Below are positions 8,277 through 16,345 of a stretch of DNA of 64,000 nucleotides, one piece after another. The stretch comes from CAYXEN01 sp964464035 (GTDB lineage Bacteria > Krumholzibacteriota > Krumholzibacteriia > WVZY01): assembly GCA_964464035.1 (NCBI GenBank), contig CAYXEN010000004.1, positions 8,705 through 72,704 on the forward strand, read 5' to 3'. The notes beneath the pieces were generated by a model, which made no database searches, was not told where the DNA came from, and was given only the letters and a program-made list of their open reading frames with translations. Every line of letters begins with the position of its first letter. The stretch's first letter is position 1. The position numbers and the translations under genes were made by a program.

Positions 8277-8861
8277 CTAATCCTCCCACTTGGAAACCTT
8301 GTCGTCGATGATATAGATGTACTTGTTGCGCTTGCCCAGCTTGTAGATCCATTGTTCTTCCTTCTTGTTCCCGATCTCGTTCACGTTCATCTTGGTCGGG
8401 ACACCCCATGATTCCATAGCCGCTTCGCCGGGCATTCCGATGAAAACCTCGTGGTTTCTTATCGCGCGGGCCGTCTTCTTTCCCCATTTTCGTATGTAAT
8501 CCACCTGGCGGAGCATGGGAGACTTGAACCAGAAAACCTCGTCCATCTTGCTCTCCATCTTCGCCACCGTGAGCGGGCGCTCGATGTTGAGCGCGTACAC
8601 CAGCTTCTTCCTCTTGGGCGTAAGAACGGTGACCGCGCCGTTCCAGTGAAAATCGAGGTCGATTATCTTTACTTTCGTATCCCTCTGGACGACCCCTCTT
8701 TGCTTGATGTCTTCAAGCACCAACCTGCTCCAGGCAGTCCTCCACCTGTATTTCTCCAGAAGCTGTTTCTGCTGTTCCAGCGGAATGTCCTTAACGATGT
8801 TGTTCTTTATGGCCGAGCATCCGCAAACGAGCAGCAAAAGGGGTATAACTATCTTGTTCAC
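8277..8861 (-). CDS. Predicted lipoprotein with a BamE/SmpA-like C-terminal domain
   Basis: A 194-residue protein. The GTG at 8861 is the best start: AAGGAG lies 8 nt before it, and the protein then begins directly with a lipoprotein signal (NKIVIPLLLLVCGC, lipidated Cys at residue 15). Residues ~130-194 (VFIGMPGEAAMESWGVP, EEQWIYKLG, YIYIIDDKVSKWED) have the pattern of the small SmpA/BamE fold: a GM start, a WG-P turn, then strands ending in a 'gkV..w' motif. The middle is a predicted alpha/beta segment of unknown kind. It is last in the run of genes starting at ffh, 63 nt after yraN. The BamE likeness is by eye. Confidence 0.6.
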   Translation of the reverse strand: MNKIVIPLLLLVCGCSAIKNNIVKDIPLEQQKQLLEKYRWRTAWSRLVLEDIKQRGVVQRDTKVKIIDLDFHWNGAVTVLTPKRKKLVYALNIERPLTVAKMESKMDEVFWFKSPMLRQVDYIRKWGKKTARAIRNHEVFIGMPGEAAMESWGVPTKMNVNEIGNKKEEQWIYKLGKRNKYIYIIDDKVSKWED

Positions 8862-8923
8862 CTGTACCACTCCTTCTAGAGATATGTGGTTTAAGAATTT
8901 ATTCCGTGTGGGGTTCCAGAACT

Positions 8924-9283
8924 TCAATACATTCCTTCGAGGTGACTGACCTTCATCTCGCTCGAATCGAGGGAGACGTCTATCACCACGAAGTCGATCC
9001 TGGGCTCGAGCCTTTCCCGGCGGGATCGTAGAAAAGCTTCCAAAGCGATTCTCAGCCGCTTCAATTTACGCTCGTCGATGGCTTCGATTGCTCTCCCGAA
9101 CGTGGTGCCGCGCCTGAGCTTCACTTCCACCGCCGCCAAGCACGCTCCCCTCGCCACGATGAGATCAATCTCCCGCCTGGCGTATACATAGTTGCGTGCC
9201 AGCACCCTGTAACCCTTCATCCGAAGGAAAGCCGCGGCGATCTCTTCACCCAACTTCCCCAGCATCCTCGTGTTTCCCGGCAT
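8924..9283 (-). CDS. yraN: YraN family (UPF0102) endonuclease-like protein
   Basis: A 119-residue protein of the UPF0102/YraN family, which has a restriction-endonuclease-like core. The family pattern is clear: GKLGEEIAAAFLRMKGYRVLARN at 9-31, the acidic residue in RREIDLIV, then AAVEVKLRRG with the E-x-K pair expected of the nuclease fold, and RIDFVVIDV at the end. The physiological role is not established; in many bacteria, as here, it directly follows rnhB. It lies 38 nt after rnhB and is probably co-transcribed. Confidence 0.9.
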   Translation of the reverse strand: MPGNTRMLGKLGEEIAAAFLRMKGYRVLARNYVYARREIDLIVARGACLAAVEVKLRRGTTFGRAIEAIDERKLKRLRIALEAFLRSRRERLEPRIDFVVIDVSLDSSEMKVSHLEGMY

Positions 9284-9321
9284 CGTCCACCACCCATCCG
9301 GCCTGGGAGCTTAGAAGATTC

Positions 9322-10023
9322 TTAAAGCATTTCGGCGCTTTTTGCAATGCTTTTCACATTGTAGCTTCGACGATGCTGGGGCAATAATCCCAGCCGCCTA
9401 ATCGCGTCCACATGCTCCTTGGTGCCGTACCCTTTGTTTTTCAAGAAGTTATAAGCCGGGTGCTTGGAATGGAGCTTTCGCATCAGCCTGTCCCGAGCCA
9501 CTTTCGCCACCACCGAAGCAGCGGCTATCGCCAAGCTCTTGCCGTCGCCTCCCGGGATCGCAACCACCCGCCCCTTGCAGCGGATCCGGTCCCTCCCGTC
9601 GACGAGGATCACATCGGGTTCGAGCCCGAGATTGGCGACCGCTCTCTCCATCGTTGCGAGCGTCGCCACAAGGATGTTGTTCTCGTCAATGCTCGCCGGC
9701 GAAGAGAAAGCAATGCCGATCGCCACCGCTTTTTTCACTATCGCATCGAAGAGTACTTCCCTGTCCTTCTCGGCGATCTTCTTGGAATCCTTCACCCCGA
9801 CCAGTGCGGGGAAAGGGGGCAGGACCACGCAAGCGGCCGCCACCGGCCCCGCCAGGGCACCTCTACCCGCCTCGTCGACGCCGGCTATGTACCGGGTGTC
9901 CGCCCGGAGGAACATCCGGTCGAATGCCTCCAGCGAAAGGTACTCTTCGAGGATTTCGCCTCTTCGCAGAAGACTACGTCTTCTTGTCCGTTCTTCTCTC
10001 GCTGATCCTAGCCGCTTTTCCAA
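9322..10023 (-). CDS. rnhB: Ribonuclease HII
   Basis: Cleaves the RNA strand of RNA-DNA hybrids and starts removal of single ribonucleotides from DNA. The catalytic motif is YIAGVDEAGRGALAGP (Asp-Glu), followed by GVKDSKK and IAAASVVAKVARDR with the later active-site Asp. The reading start is a TTG at 10023, which would overlap rplS by 50 nt and add ~40 residues before the catalytic core; an ATG at 9915 gives a shorter form but has no ribosome-binding site. The first option has GAGG 6 nt upstream and keeps translational coupling. The order rplS-rnhB-yraN is common in bacteria. Confidence 0.9.
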   Translation of the reverse strand: MEKRLGSAREERTRRRSLLRRGEILEEYLSLEAFDRMFLRADTRYIAGVDEAGRGALAGPVAAACVVLPPFPALVGVKDSKKIAEKDREVLFDAIVKKAVAIGIAFSSPASIDENNILVATLATMERAVANLGLEPDVILVDGRDRIRCKGRVVAIPGGDGKSLAIAAASVVAKVARDRLMRKLHSKHPAYNFLKNKGYGTKEHVDAIRRLGLLPQHRRSYNVKSIAKSAEML

Positions 10024-10330
10024 CGCGACCTCGCAAGTAATAGAGCTTCGCCCTCCTCACCCTGCCTTTGCGAAGCACCTTGACCGATTTGATGTTCGGG
10101 GAATGGATCGGAAAGATCCTCTCGACGCCTATTCCCGAGCTTATCTTCCTGACGGTGAACGTCTCGCCCGCGCCGCTTCCCCTGCGCTGGATGACGACAC
10201 CCTGAAAGGCCTGCTCCCTCTCCTTGTTTCCTTCGACGACGCGCACCATCACGCGCACGGTGTCGCCGATTTCGATCTCGAAATCGTTTTGCTTGAGCAT
10301 CTTCTTTTCGATTTTTTCGAGTTTGTGCAT
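9974..10330 (-). CDS. rplS: 50S ribosomal protein L19
   Basis: A 118-residue L19, which sits at the interface of the 30S and 50S subunits. Recognised by the DTVRVMVRVVEGNKEREQAFQG core, GETFTVRKISSGIGVERIFPIHSP, and VRRAKLYYLRGRVGKAARI. The length is usual for the family. The ATG at 10330 has GAGAGG 8 nt upstream. It follows trmD, separated by a 127-nt leader that can form two hairpins, and overlaps rnhB by 50 nt. Confidence 0.97.
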   Translation of the reverse strand: MHKLEKIEKKMLKQNDFEIEIGDTVRVMVRVVEGNKEREQAFQGVVIQRRGSGAGETFTVRKISSGIGVERIFPIHSPNIKSVKVLRKGRVRRAKLYYLRGRVGKAARISERRTDKKT

Positions 10331-10356
10331 TTTGCTACCTCTCTTTGTCTGTCGAC

Positions 10357-10445
10357 CCCCGCGTCGCTCGAGCGGGGAACTCGCATCATGTTGGTACTGC
10401 CGCCTTACGTGAGCCAGCCCGGCTTTCGACGAATCCGGTTCGTCG
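10357..10445 (-). promoter_or_regulatory. Two-hairpin leader upstream of rplS
   Basis: The trmD-rplS gap holds two inverted repeats: a 7-bp perfect stem (CGACGAA, 5-nt loop) at 10427-10445 and a 6-bp stem (CCCCGC/GCGGGG) at 10357-10377. Such an arrangement before a ribosomal gene could be an autoregulatory site or an attenuator. There is no T-tract, so the role is open. Confidence 0.35.
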
Positions 10446-10457
10446 CTCGGCGAAACC

Positions 10458-11153
10458 CTACTCGTCCTTCTCGTCTTCGAGCAAATCGGGCCTCAAGGTC
10501 TTCGTCCTCTTCAGCGAGGATTCCAACCTCCACTTCTCGATTCTCTTGTGGTCACCCGAGAGGAGAACGTCAGGGACCTTGAGCCCCATGAATTCCTCCG
10601 GCCGGGTATAGTAAGCGCAGTCGAGGAGATGCCCCCTCTTCGCCTCGAAGGAATCCGTCTCGCTGGATTCCTTGTTGCCCAGCACGTCCTTCCTGAGGCG
10701 GACGATCGCCTCTATGCACGCGGCGGCCGCTATTTCTCCGCCGCTCAGAACGAAGTCACCTATCGATATTTCGTCGGTGACGACGAGTTCCTTTATCCTT
10801 TCATCGATGCCCTTGTAACGCCCGCAAACGAACGTGATCTCTTCCTCGCGCGCAAGGTCGTGCGCGGTGCGCTGGTCGAATCTCCTGCCCGCAGGACTCA
10901 TCAAGACCACCCTGCTTCCCTCTTCGAGCCCGAGGCTCTCGACCGCCCGGTAGACGGGTTCGACCATCATTATCATCCCCGGACCGCCCCCGTAGGGCGC
11001 ATCGTCCACGGTGCGGTGGGCGTCCCCGGTGAAATCGCGCGGGTTGACTATGCGATATTCCACCAGGGATTTTTTCTTCGCAATCCCCATGATCCCCATC
11101 GTGAAGATCACTTCCATGATATCGGGGAAGATGGTGATTACGTTTATACGCAT
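10458..11153 (-). CDS. trmD: tRNA (guanine-37-N1)-methyltransferase
   Basis: A SPOUT-class methyltransferase that makes m1G37 beside the anticodon from S-adenosylmethionine and so prevents +1 frameshifting. The knot motifs are all present: INVITIFPDI at the start, PYGGGPGMIM, LMSPAGRRFDQ, FVCGRYKGIDERI and ISIGDFVLSGGEIAA. The C-terminal domain contains GLKVPDVLLSGDHKRIEKWR. At 231 residues it is a normal length. It starts 3 nt after the rimM stop, so translation is probably coupled. Confidence 0.97.
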   Translation of the reverse strand: MRINVITIFPDIMEVIFTMGIMGIAKKKSLVEYRIVNPRDFTGDAHRTVDDAPYGGGPGMIMMVEPVYRAVESLGLEEGSRVVLMSPAGRRFDQRTAHDLAREEEITFVCGRYKGIDERIKELVVTDEISIGDFVLSGGEIAAAACIEAIVRLRKDVLGNKESSETDSFEAKRGHLLDCAYYTRPEEFMGLKVPDVLLSGDHKRIEKWRLESSLKRTKTLRPDLLEDEKDE

Positions 11154-11156
11154 GGC

Positions 11157-11675
11157 TCACTCGGCCAGGAGGCCGGGAATCGGTTTGACCACTATCCTGC
11201 CTTCTTCGATGTCCATCTCGCGAATGAACTCCGGTACCGCGGGGATGAGGCTCACGCCCCGCTCGCCAGTCACTTCATAGATATCATGGGCCGAGCTGAA
11301 AAGAAGACCGGTCACGACACCGACTTCCACGCCTTCTTCCGTGACGACCCTGCAACCGATTATCTGGCAGGGGAGGGCTTCTTCGGGCATGTCCACGTCT
11401 ATCTTGTCGACCGGTATGAGCATCCTCGACCCGACCACCGTCTGGGCATCGTTGCGATCCGCTATTCCTTCGAGCTTGATCAGGTAGGCTCCTCCATGCT
11501 TGCGGACCCCGTCGATGGATATCGATCTCTCCTCCTCCTCGCCGGGCTTGGCCAGGATCAACTCGTGGGAATCCAGCACGTTCTCCCAGAAATCATCGGA
11601 AGGAACGAGCTTGACCTCGCCCTTGATGCCGAAAGGCTTGACGATCTCGCCTATGCAGATGACTGCGCCCATCAT
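11157..11675 (-). CDS. rimM: Ribosome maturation factor RimM
   Basis: A 172-residue 16S rRNA processing factor that helps assembly of the 30S head and contacts S19. The N-terminal RimM domain runs from ICIGEIVKPFGIKGEVKL to ~residue 85. The C-terminal PRC-barrel domain has VEVGVVTGLLFSSAHDIYEV and ends in VKPIPGLLAE. Two ATGs overlap the start (11675 and 11672). The gene follows khpA by 5 nt and precedes trmD by 3 nt, as in the classical rpsP-rimM-trmD-rplS operon. Confidence 0.95.
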   Translation of the reverse strand: MMGAVICIGEIVKPFGIKGEVKLVPSDDFWENVLDSHELILAKPGEEEERSISIDGVRKHGGAYLIKLEGIADRNDAQTVVGSRMLIPVDKIDVDMPEEALPCQIIGCRVVTEEGVEVGVVTGLLFSSAHDIYEVTGERGVSLIPAVPEFIREMDIEEGRIVVKPIPGLLAE

Positions 11676-11680
11676 ACCGG

Positions 11681-11935
11681 CTACTCCTTGATCTCGAATA
11701 TTATCTTCTCGCCGGCCTTGCTGGCCGCAGCGTTGACCAGGGTACGGATCGCCCTCGCCGTCTGCCCGTTCTTGCCGATGACCTTCCCCAGATCGGGAGG
11801 GCTGACGCTCAGTTCCATGACCGTGTAGTTCTCCTTGCGGGCTTCCCTGACTTTGACGCCCTTCGCATCCTCGACGAGGTTGGTAGCGATGTATTCTATG
11901 AGCGCTTTGATAGTCGACTTGTTCACTTCTGCCAT
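11681..11935 (-). CDS. khpA: KhpA, KH-domain RNA-binding protein
   Basis: An 84-residue single KH domain. The GxxG loop lies in GKVIGKNGQTARAIRTLV, preceded by the strand VMELSVSP. KhpA binds RNA, usually with KhpB/Jag, and affects cell size and division in Gram-positives. The location between rpsP and rimM is the typical one for this gene. It starts with ATG, with AAGGCGGAAAAG upstream. No khpB is in the window. Confidence 0.93.
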   Translation of the reverse strand: MAEVNKSTIKALIEYIATNLVEDAKGVKVREARKENYTVMELSVSPPDLGKVIGKNGQTARAIRTLVNAAASKAGEKIIFEIKE

Positions 11936-11980
11936 TTCTTTTCCGCCTTCATGATAAATGACGCCGTGCTTCCATCCGGA

Positions 11981-12415
11981 TCAATTGCCCGCGTCTCCCG
12001 CAGGGTCCGCCCCGGAATCCGTCGCATCGCTTTCGGCTTCCGCCGGAGCTGCTTCACTGCTCTTGCCGGCCCCGTCAAGGGAAGATTCCCCGGCCCCGCC
12101 GGCCGGCGACGCTCCCGTCGCCTGAGCTTCAAGATCCTCCTTCTTCACCCCGGATTTGAGGAGCTGCCGCTTGCGCATGAGCCCCAGCTTCCTGAAGAGG
12201 CTCTCCGTCTTCGGAGAGGGCTGAGCCCCCTTGTCCATCCATTTCATTATCGCATCCTCGTCGATCTTGATGTCGGGGGGATCGGTCATCGGGTTGTAAT
12301 AACCCAGCGTCTCGATGAATCTCCCGTCACGAGGATTTCTCGAATCGGTGGCTACGAAACGATAGAAAGGCCTCTTCTTGGATCCCATCCTCTTTAGCCT
12401 GATCTTGACTGACAA
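11981..12415 (-). CDS. rpsP: 30S ribosomal protein S16 with a long acidic tail
   Basis: A 144-residue S16; the conserved core (MSVKIRLKRMGSKKRPFYR, VATDSRNPRDGRFIETLGYYNP) takes the first ~85 residues. It is followed by a tail of some 60 residues rich in Ala, Gly, Ser, Glu and Asp that ordinary S16 lacks or has shorter. I chose the TTG at 12415: GGAGGT stands 7 nt before it and homologues begin with MSVKI. The upstream GTG at 12424 overlaps the ribosome-binding site itself. It lies 28 nt after ffh. The low-complexity tail is probably disordered. Confidence 0.93.
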   Translation of the reverse strand: MSVKIRLKRMGSKKRPFYRFVATDSRNPRDGRFIETLGYYNPMTDPPDIKIDEDAIMKWMDKGAQPSPKTESLFRKLGLMRKRQLLKSGVKKEDLEAQATGASPAGGAGESSLDGAGKSSEAAPAEAESDATDSGADPAGDAGN

Positions 12416-12442
12416 TTTCTGCACCTCCGTAAATTGATCATT

Positions 12443-13765
12443 CTAGAGCGGCATGAAAGGCAATCGCATTTTCCCTCTGCCGCCCTTGCTCAAGAACTTC
12501 ATCATTCTCTTCATTTCACTGAATTGTTTCAACAGCTGATTTATGCTCTGGACCCTGGTTCCGCTCCCCCTGGCGATCCGCTTCCTCCTGCTCCCGTTTA
12601 TGATCCCCGGATTGACCCTCTCCTCCTTCGTCATCGAATTGATGATTGCCTCCGCTTCGATGAACTGTCTCTCGTCGACCTGCATCCCCCTTAGAGCTTT
12701 CTTGGGTATCCCGGGGATCATGTCGAGGATCTGTTCGATCGGTCCCATCTTGCGCAGCCGCTGGAGTTCGCGGAGAAAGTCCTCGAGAGTGAAGCTCTGA
12801 TCCTTGATGCGCTTCTCGAGCTTCTCCGCTCTCTCCCGGTCGAGGGTTTCCTGCGCCTTCTCCACCAGGGACAGTATGTCTCCCATGCCCAGGATCCTGC
12901 CGGCAAGGCGGTCGGGATGAAACACGTCGAGATCGCTCAATTTCTCGCCCGAACCGGCGAACCGGATCTTCTTGCCCGTCGCGGCGCACACGGACAGGGC
13001 CGCGCCTCCTCGGGCGTCTCCGTCGAGCTTGGTCAGCACGACGCCGCTGAAATCCAGCCGGTCGCGAAAAGCCTCGGCCACGCCTACCGCCTCCTGCCCC
13101 GTCATGCTGTCGAGGACGAGAAGTATCTCCTCGGGAGCCGCCTCCTCCTTGAGCATTTCCAGCTCGCTCATCATCTCGTCGTCCACGTGTAACCGTCCGG
13201 CCGTGTCTAGGATCAACGTGTCGCAAAGAAGCTCCCTCGCCCTGTCCGCCGCGTGGTGGTATATGGCCGCCACGTCGTCGGCGTCCTCGCGGTAAACGGG
13301 GACATCGATCCGGCGTCCCAGGATCTCGAGTTGTTCTGCAGCCGCGGGGCGATATACGTCCAAGGCCGCCATGAGAGGCTTGCGGCCGCGCTTCTTGAGG
13401 AAAGCACCCAGCTTGGCGCAGAAGGTCGTCTTGCCGGACCCCTGCAACCCCACGACCATGACCGAAGCGAACGATCCCCTGAGCGCGAAAGGCACCGCCT
13501 TGCCCCCCAGGAGGGCCGTCAATTCCTCGTGCACTATCTTCACGATCTGCTGCGCGGGAGTGAAACTCTTGAGAACCTCCCCGCCCACCGCCTTCTCCTC
13601 CACCCTGGCGACGAAGTTCTTGGCCACCTTGTAATTGACGTCCGCTTCGAGAAGCGCCCTTCGTACCTCGCGCATCGTTTCCTTGACGTCCTTTTCGCCG
13701 AGGCGGCCGCGGCCGCGCAGCTTCGCGAAAATCGATTCGAATCTTTCCGTCAAATCGGCGAACAC
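12443..13765 (-). CDS. ffh: Signal recognition particle GTPase Ffh
   Basis: The 440-residue SRP54 homologue that binds signal sequences on nascent chains, with 4.5S RNA, and docks to FtsY. It has the N-domain helices (1-85), G-domain motifs GLQGSGKTT, DVYRPAAAEQL, DTAGR, TKLDGDARGG and GSGEKLSDL, then the methionine-rich M domain (~300-440) with MGPIEQILDMIPG and RKRIARGSGT, the RNA-binding part. The start is GTG at 13765, with GGAGG 9 nt before it. It heads the ribosomal/tRNA operon. Confidence 0.97.
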   Translation of the reverse strand: MFADLTERFESIFAKLRGRGRLGEKDVKETMREVRRALLEADVNYKVAKNFVARVEEKAVGGEVLKSFTPAQQIVKIVHEELTALLGGKAVPFALRGSFASVMVVGLQGSGKTTFCAKLGAFLKKRGRKPLMAALDVYRPAAAEQLEILGRRIDVPVYREDADDVAAIYHHAADRARELLCDTLILDTAGRLHVDDEMMSELEMLKEEAAPEEILLVLDSMTGQEAVGVAEAFRDRLDFSGVVLTKLDGDARGGAALSVCAATGKKIRFAGSGEKLSDLDVFHPDRLAGRILGMGDILSLVEKAQETLDRERAEKLEKRIKDQSFTLEDFLRELQRLRKMGPIEQILDMIPGIPKKALRGMQVDERQFIEAEAIINSMTKEERVNPGIINGSRRKRIARGSGTRVQSINQLLKQFSEMKRMMKFLSKGGRGKMRLPFMPL

Positions 13766-13865
13766 GACAATAATCCTCCAGCCGACCTACTGATCCTTTC
13801 CAAGGAATATGTAAGTTGCTTGAATTAAAGGATTCAAGGCAGGCAATAGACTTGTAAGTCAAGTA

Positions 13866-13894
13866 AATCTACCAAATAGAGGGCGCAAGTGCAA
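13866..13894 (-). promoter_or_regulatory. Putative sigma-70 promoter of the ffh operon
   Basis: TTGCAC, a 17-nt spacer and TAGATT on the minus strand lie about 100 nt before ffh in a 152-nt AT-rich gap after rpe. A short near-palindrome (GACTTGTAAGTC) lies close to the expected start of transcription. Confidence 0.45.
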
Positions 13895-13917
13895 GTCGAA
13901 AAGAGGATCCGGGGATC

Positions 13918-14610
13918 TCAATCCGATTCCCCGCGCAGGTCCGCGATCATCCCTCCGTAGTCACCGCTACGGAAAACGGCCGTTCCCGCCACGAGGATGT
14001 CGGCTCCGGAGCGCCGCGCCAGGGGCGCCGTCTGGGGATTGATCCCGCCGTCTATCTCGATAGCATAGGCCAGGGATCTCTCCTCTCGCAAGCGCCTGGC
14101 TTCTTCGACCTTGGGAAGCACGCTCCCGATGAACTTCTGCCCTCCCCTGCCGGGGAAGACGCTCATGATCAACAAGAGATCGATCCCGGCGAGGTGATCC
14201 TCTACGATCTCGAGAGGAGTATCCGGATTTATCGCCAGCCCCCTCCTCGCTCCGAGCGAAGCGATGATGCCGAGATCCCTGGCTATGTCCCCGCTCGCCT
14301 CGGCATGGATGGTCACCAGGTCCGATCCCGCGCTCACGAAATCGGGGATCATCAGGTCGGGGCTTTCTATCATGAGGTGGGAAACGAGCTTCAAGGATGT
14401 CAGCTTGCGTATCGCCCCGACGATCATCGGGCCGAAGGTGAGGTTCCGGACGAAATGGCCGTCCATGACGTCGAGGTGAAGGAGATCGGCTCCGCCCTTC
14501 TCCACGGCTTCTATCTCCTCCGCCAGCCTGGAAAAATCAGCGGCCAGAATACTCGGCGCGATCGCCGCTCGGCCCGCTTCGTCAGTCGGTCGTCGCAGCC
14601 ACCAGCTCAA
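13918..14610 (-). CDS. rpe: Ribulose-phosphate 3-epimerase
   Basis: A TIM-barrel enzyme of the pentose phosphate pathway that interconverts ribulose 5-phosphate and xylulose 5-phosphate. Metal and active-site motifs are IAPSILAADFSRL, HLDVMDGHFVRNLTFGP, SHLMIE, VFPGRGGQKFI and EIDGGINPQTAP, and the order is complete. The start lies inside the end of the PASTA gene. A TTG at 14610 has GGAGAGG 8 nt upstream; a GTG at 14619 touches that site and is less likely. It is the last gene of the long minus-strand operon. Confidence 0.93.
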   Translation of the reverse strand: MSWWLRRPTDEAGRAAIAPSILAADFSRLAEEIEAVEKGGADLLHLDVMDGHFVRNLTFGPMIVGAIRKLTSLKLVSHLMIESPDLMIPDFVSAGSDLVTIHAEASGDIARDLGIIASLGARRGLAINPDTPLEIVEDHLAGIDLLLIMSVFPGRGGQKFIGSVLPKVEEARRLREERSLAYAIEIDGGINPQTAPLARRSGADILVAGTAVFRSGDYGGMIADLRGESD

Positions 14611-15310
14611 TGGAATCACCCTCTCCTATCTGGGACCCGCTCGCGGGTGTCTGGCCTATGATAGTGTTGGGATAGACCCCCGCGCGGTATTCGTATCTCA
14701 CGCTGGCCACCCTGAAGCCCATCTTTTCCAGCTTGCCCTTTATGAAGAAAAGATCCTGGCCGGTCAAATCGGGCATCAGGTAACGATGTTTCCTTCCTCC
14801 CACCGCCACGAGAACGTCCACTTTGCCTCCCTCCACGATCTCCTTGCCGGCTCCCGGGTAAGTGGCAATGATGGATTCCCTGGCGTTGCCTTCCACTATT
14901 CTCTTCGCCACCCGTCCGACGGCCAGGTGGTGGCGTTTGAGCATGATCCTGCCCTGCCGAAGAGACAGGCCGGCGAGATCGGGAATGGCCTGCATTCTCG
15001 TTCCCAGGCTCAGTATCACCTCTACGACCCGCCCCTCTTTCACCCTATCGTCGCGTCGCGGCGTCTGGGATATCACGTATCCGGCGGGAATCTCGTTGCT
15101 GTATTCCCTCCGCTTGACTTTCATCTCGAGGGAGCGTCGCGCCAGAACCTGGGAAGCCTGTTTCTCGCTCATCCCGGAGAGCTCCGGCACCGTCACGGTC
15201 CCGTGCTGATGAACGAACACGGGCATGAGAATGTAGTTGAACAACAAGACCCCGAGGATGAACACGACCAGGGCCAGGACCAACAACGACAATACAGGAT
15301 TGAGCTTCAT
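14582..15310 (-). CDS. Membrane-anchored protein with three PASTA domains
   Basis: A 242-residue protein: one membrane helix near the N-terminus (LSLLVLALVVFILGVLLFNYI), then three PASTA repeats outside the membrane, at about 38-105, 106-172 and 173-240. Each has the pattern 'vPdLtG.s...a...l...gl......' followed by 'I..q.P..g..v..g..v.v.vs.g'. PASTA domains bind muropeptides or lipid II in Ser/Thr kinases and penicillin-binding proteins, but neither enzyme domain is present here. It lies between fmt and rpe and overlaps rpe by 29 nt. A cell-wall-sensing role is inference. Confidence 0.85.
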   Translation of the reverse strand: MKLNPVLSLLVLALVVFILGVLLFNYILMPVFVHQHGTVTVPELSGMSEKQASQVLARRSLEMKVKRREYSNEIPAGYVISQTPRRDDRVKEGRVVEVILSLGTRMQAIPDLAGLSLRQGRIMLKRHHLAVGRVAKRIVEGNARESIIATYPGAGKEIVEGGKVDVLVAVGGRKHRYLMPDLTGQDLFFIKGKLEKMGFRVASVRYEYRAGVYPNTIIGQTPASGSQIGEGDSIELVAATTD

Positions 15311-15385
15311 CAGGATTCTCCCGTGCGGTGCTATCGAAAAGACCGCGAGATTCTACCCCATGCCCGGGCGCAGCGTCAACAACGC

Positions 15386-16330
15386 TCACCCCAACACGGT
15401 ACCGGGTTCGATCCCGTACCCCAGGCGGAACTCCGCGGCGGTAACGGCCCGCTTCCCTTCCATTTTCACCCTCGCAACGGCGAGCACCCCGGTGCCGCAG
15501 GCGACGAGAAGCGGATCGACGGACAGTATGGTACCCGGGGCGGACTCGCCGCGGGGGTCGGTCGCAGGGGATGCTTCGATGACGATGAGCCTTTTCCCCC
15601 TGAAGAAAGTATAGGCGCTCGGCCAAGGCTGCATCGCTCGTACGAGCCTGGCGAGGTAGTCCGAGGATCTCGACCAGTGGATCAAGCCGTCCTCCTTGCG
15701 GATCTTCTTGGTGTAGCTCGCGAGACTCTCGTCCTGTTTCTCGGGACTAACAGTTCCATCGGCGACGGCGGTGAGGGTTCTGAGGAGCAGGGAAGCCCCG
15801 CTGGATGCGAGCTTCGCGGCGAGCGTCCCCGCCGTGTCGTCATCGGCGATCTCCACTTCTTCCCGGAGCAGGATGTCTCCCGTGTCGATTCCCTCGTCCA
15901 TCACGATGGTTGTACATCCGGTCGTCTTGTCACCGGCCAGTATGGCCGCCTGGATCGGGGCGACTCCCCGGAACCTCGGCAGAAGAGAGGCGTGAAGGTT
16001 TATGCACCCGTGGCGGGGGCAACGCAACAGGTCGGTCTTGAGGATCAAGCCGAAGGCGACCACCACTATGAAATCGGGTTCCAGCGCCTGCACTCTCGCC
16101 GCCAGCTCGTCGTAGTCCGCGCGCGATCCGGTGAGGACGTCCAGGCCGAGTTCCTCCGCCCGGCGTTTGACGGGAGTCGGCGAGAGCGTCTTTCCCCTTC
16201 CCCTCGGCTTGTCCGGTTGAGTCAAAACGAGGGGAATCGCGAAGCTGTCGGAAGCGGCTATCGCGTCCAGGGAAGGGACGGCGAAGTCCGGGGTTCCCAT
16301 GAAAACTACTGTCTTTCTTACGGGCGCCAA
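15386..16330 (-). CDS. fmt: Methionyl-tRNA formyltransferase
   Basis: Formylates initiator Met-tRNA from 10-formyl-THF. The N-terminal Rossmann domain begins VVFMGTPDFAVPSL and carries FGLILK, NLHASLLPRFRGVAPIQAAILAG with the catalytic Asn-His, and IDTGDIL. The C-terminal OB-fold domain starts near residue 205 (GLIHWSRSSDYLARLVRAMQPWPSAYTFF is split around the linker). At 314 residues it is complete. The start is TTG with GGAG 9 nt upstream. It follows def by 15 nt. Confidence 0.96.
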   Translation of the reverse strand: MAPVRKTVVFMGTPDFAVPSLDAIAASDSFAIPLVLTQPDKPRGRGKTLSPTPVKRRAEELGLDVLTGSRADYDELAARVQALEPDFIVVVAFGLILKTDLLRCPRHGCINLHASLLPRFRGVAPIQAAILAGDKTTGCTTIVMDEGIDTGDILLREEVEIADDDTAGTLAAKLASSGASLLLRTLTAVADGTVSPEKQDESLASYTKKIRKEDGLIHWSRSSDYLARLVRAMQPWPSAYTFFRGKRLIVIEASPATDPRGESAPGTILSVDPLLVACGTGVLAVARVKMEGKRAVTAAEFRLGYGIEPGTVLG

Positions 16331-16345
16331 GGGTCAGACTCCGTT

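Noticed and set aside
12516..13862. A 448-codon minus-strand frame overlapping ffh in another phase
   Set aside because: Arg/Gly/Pro-rich sequence with no motif; ffh is certain.
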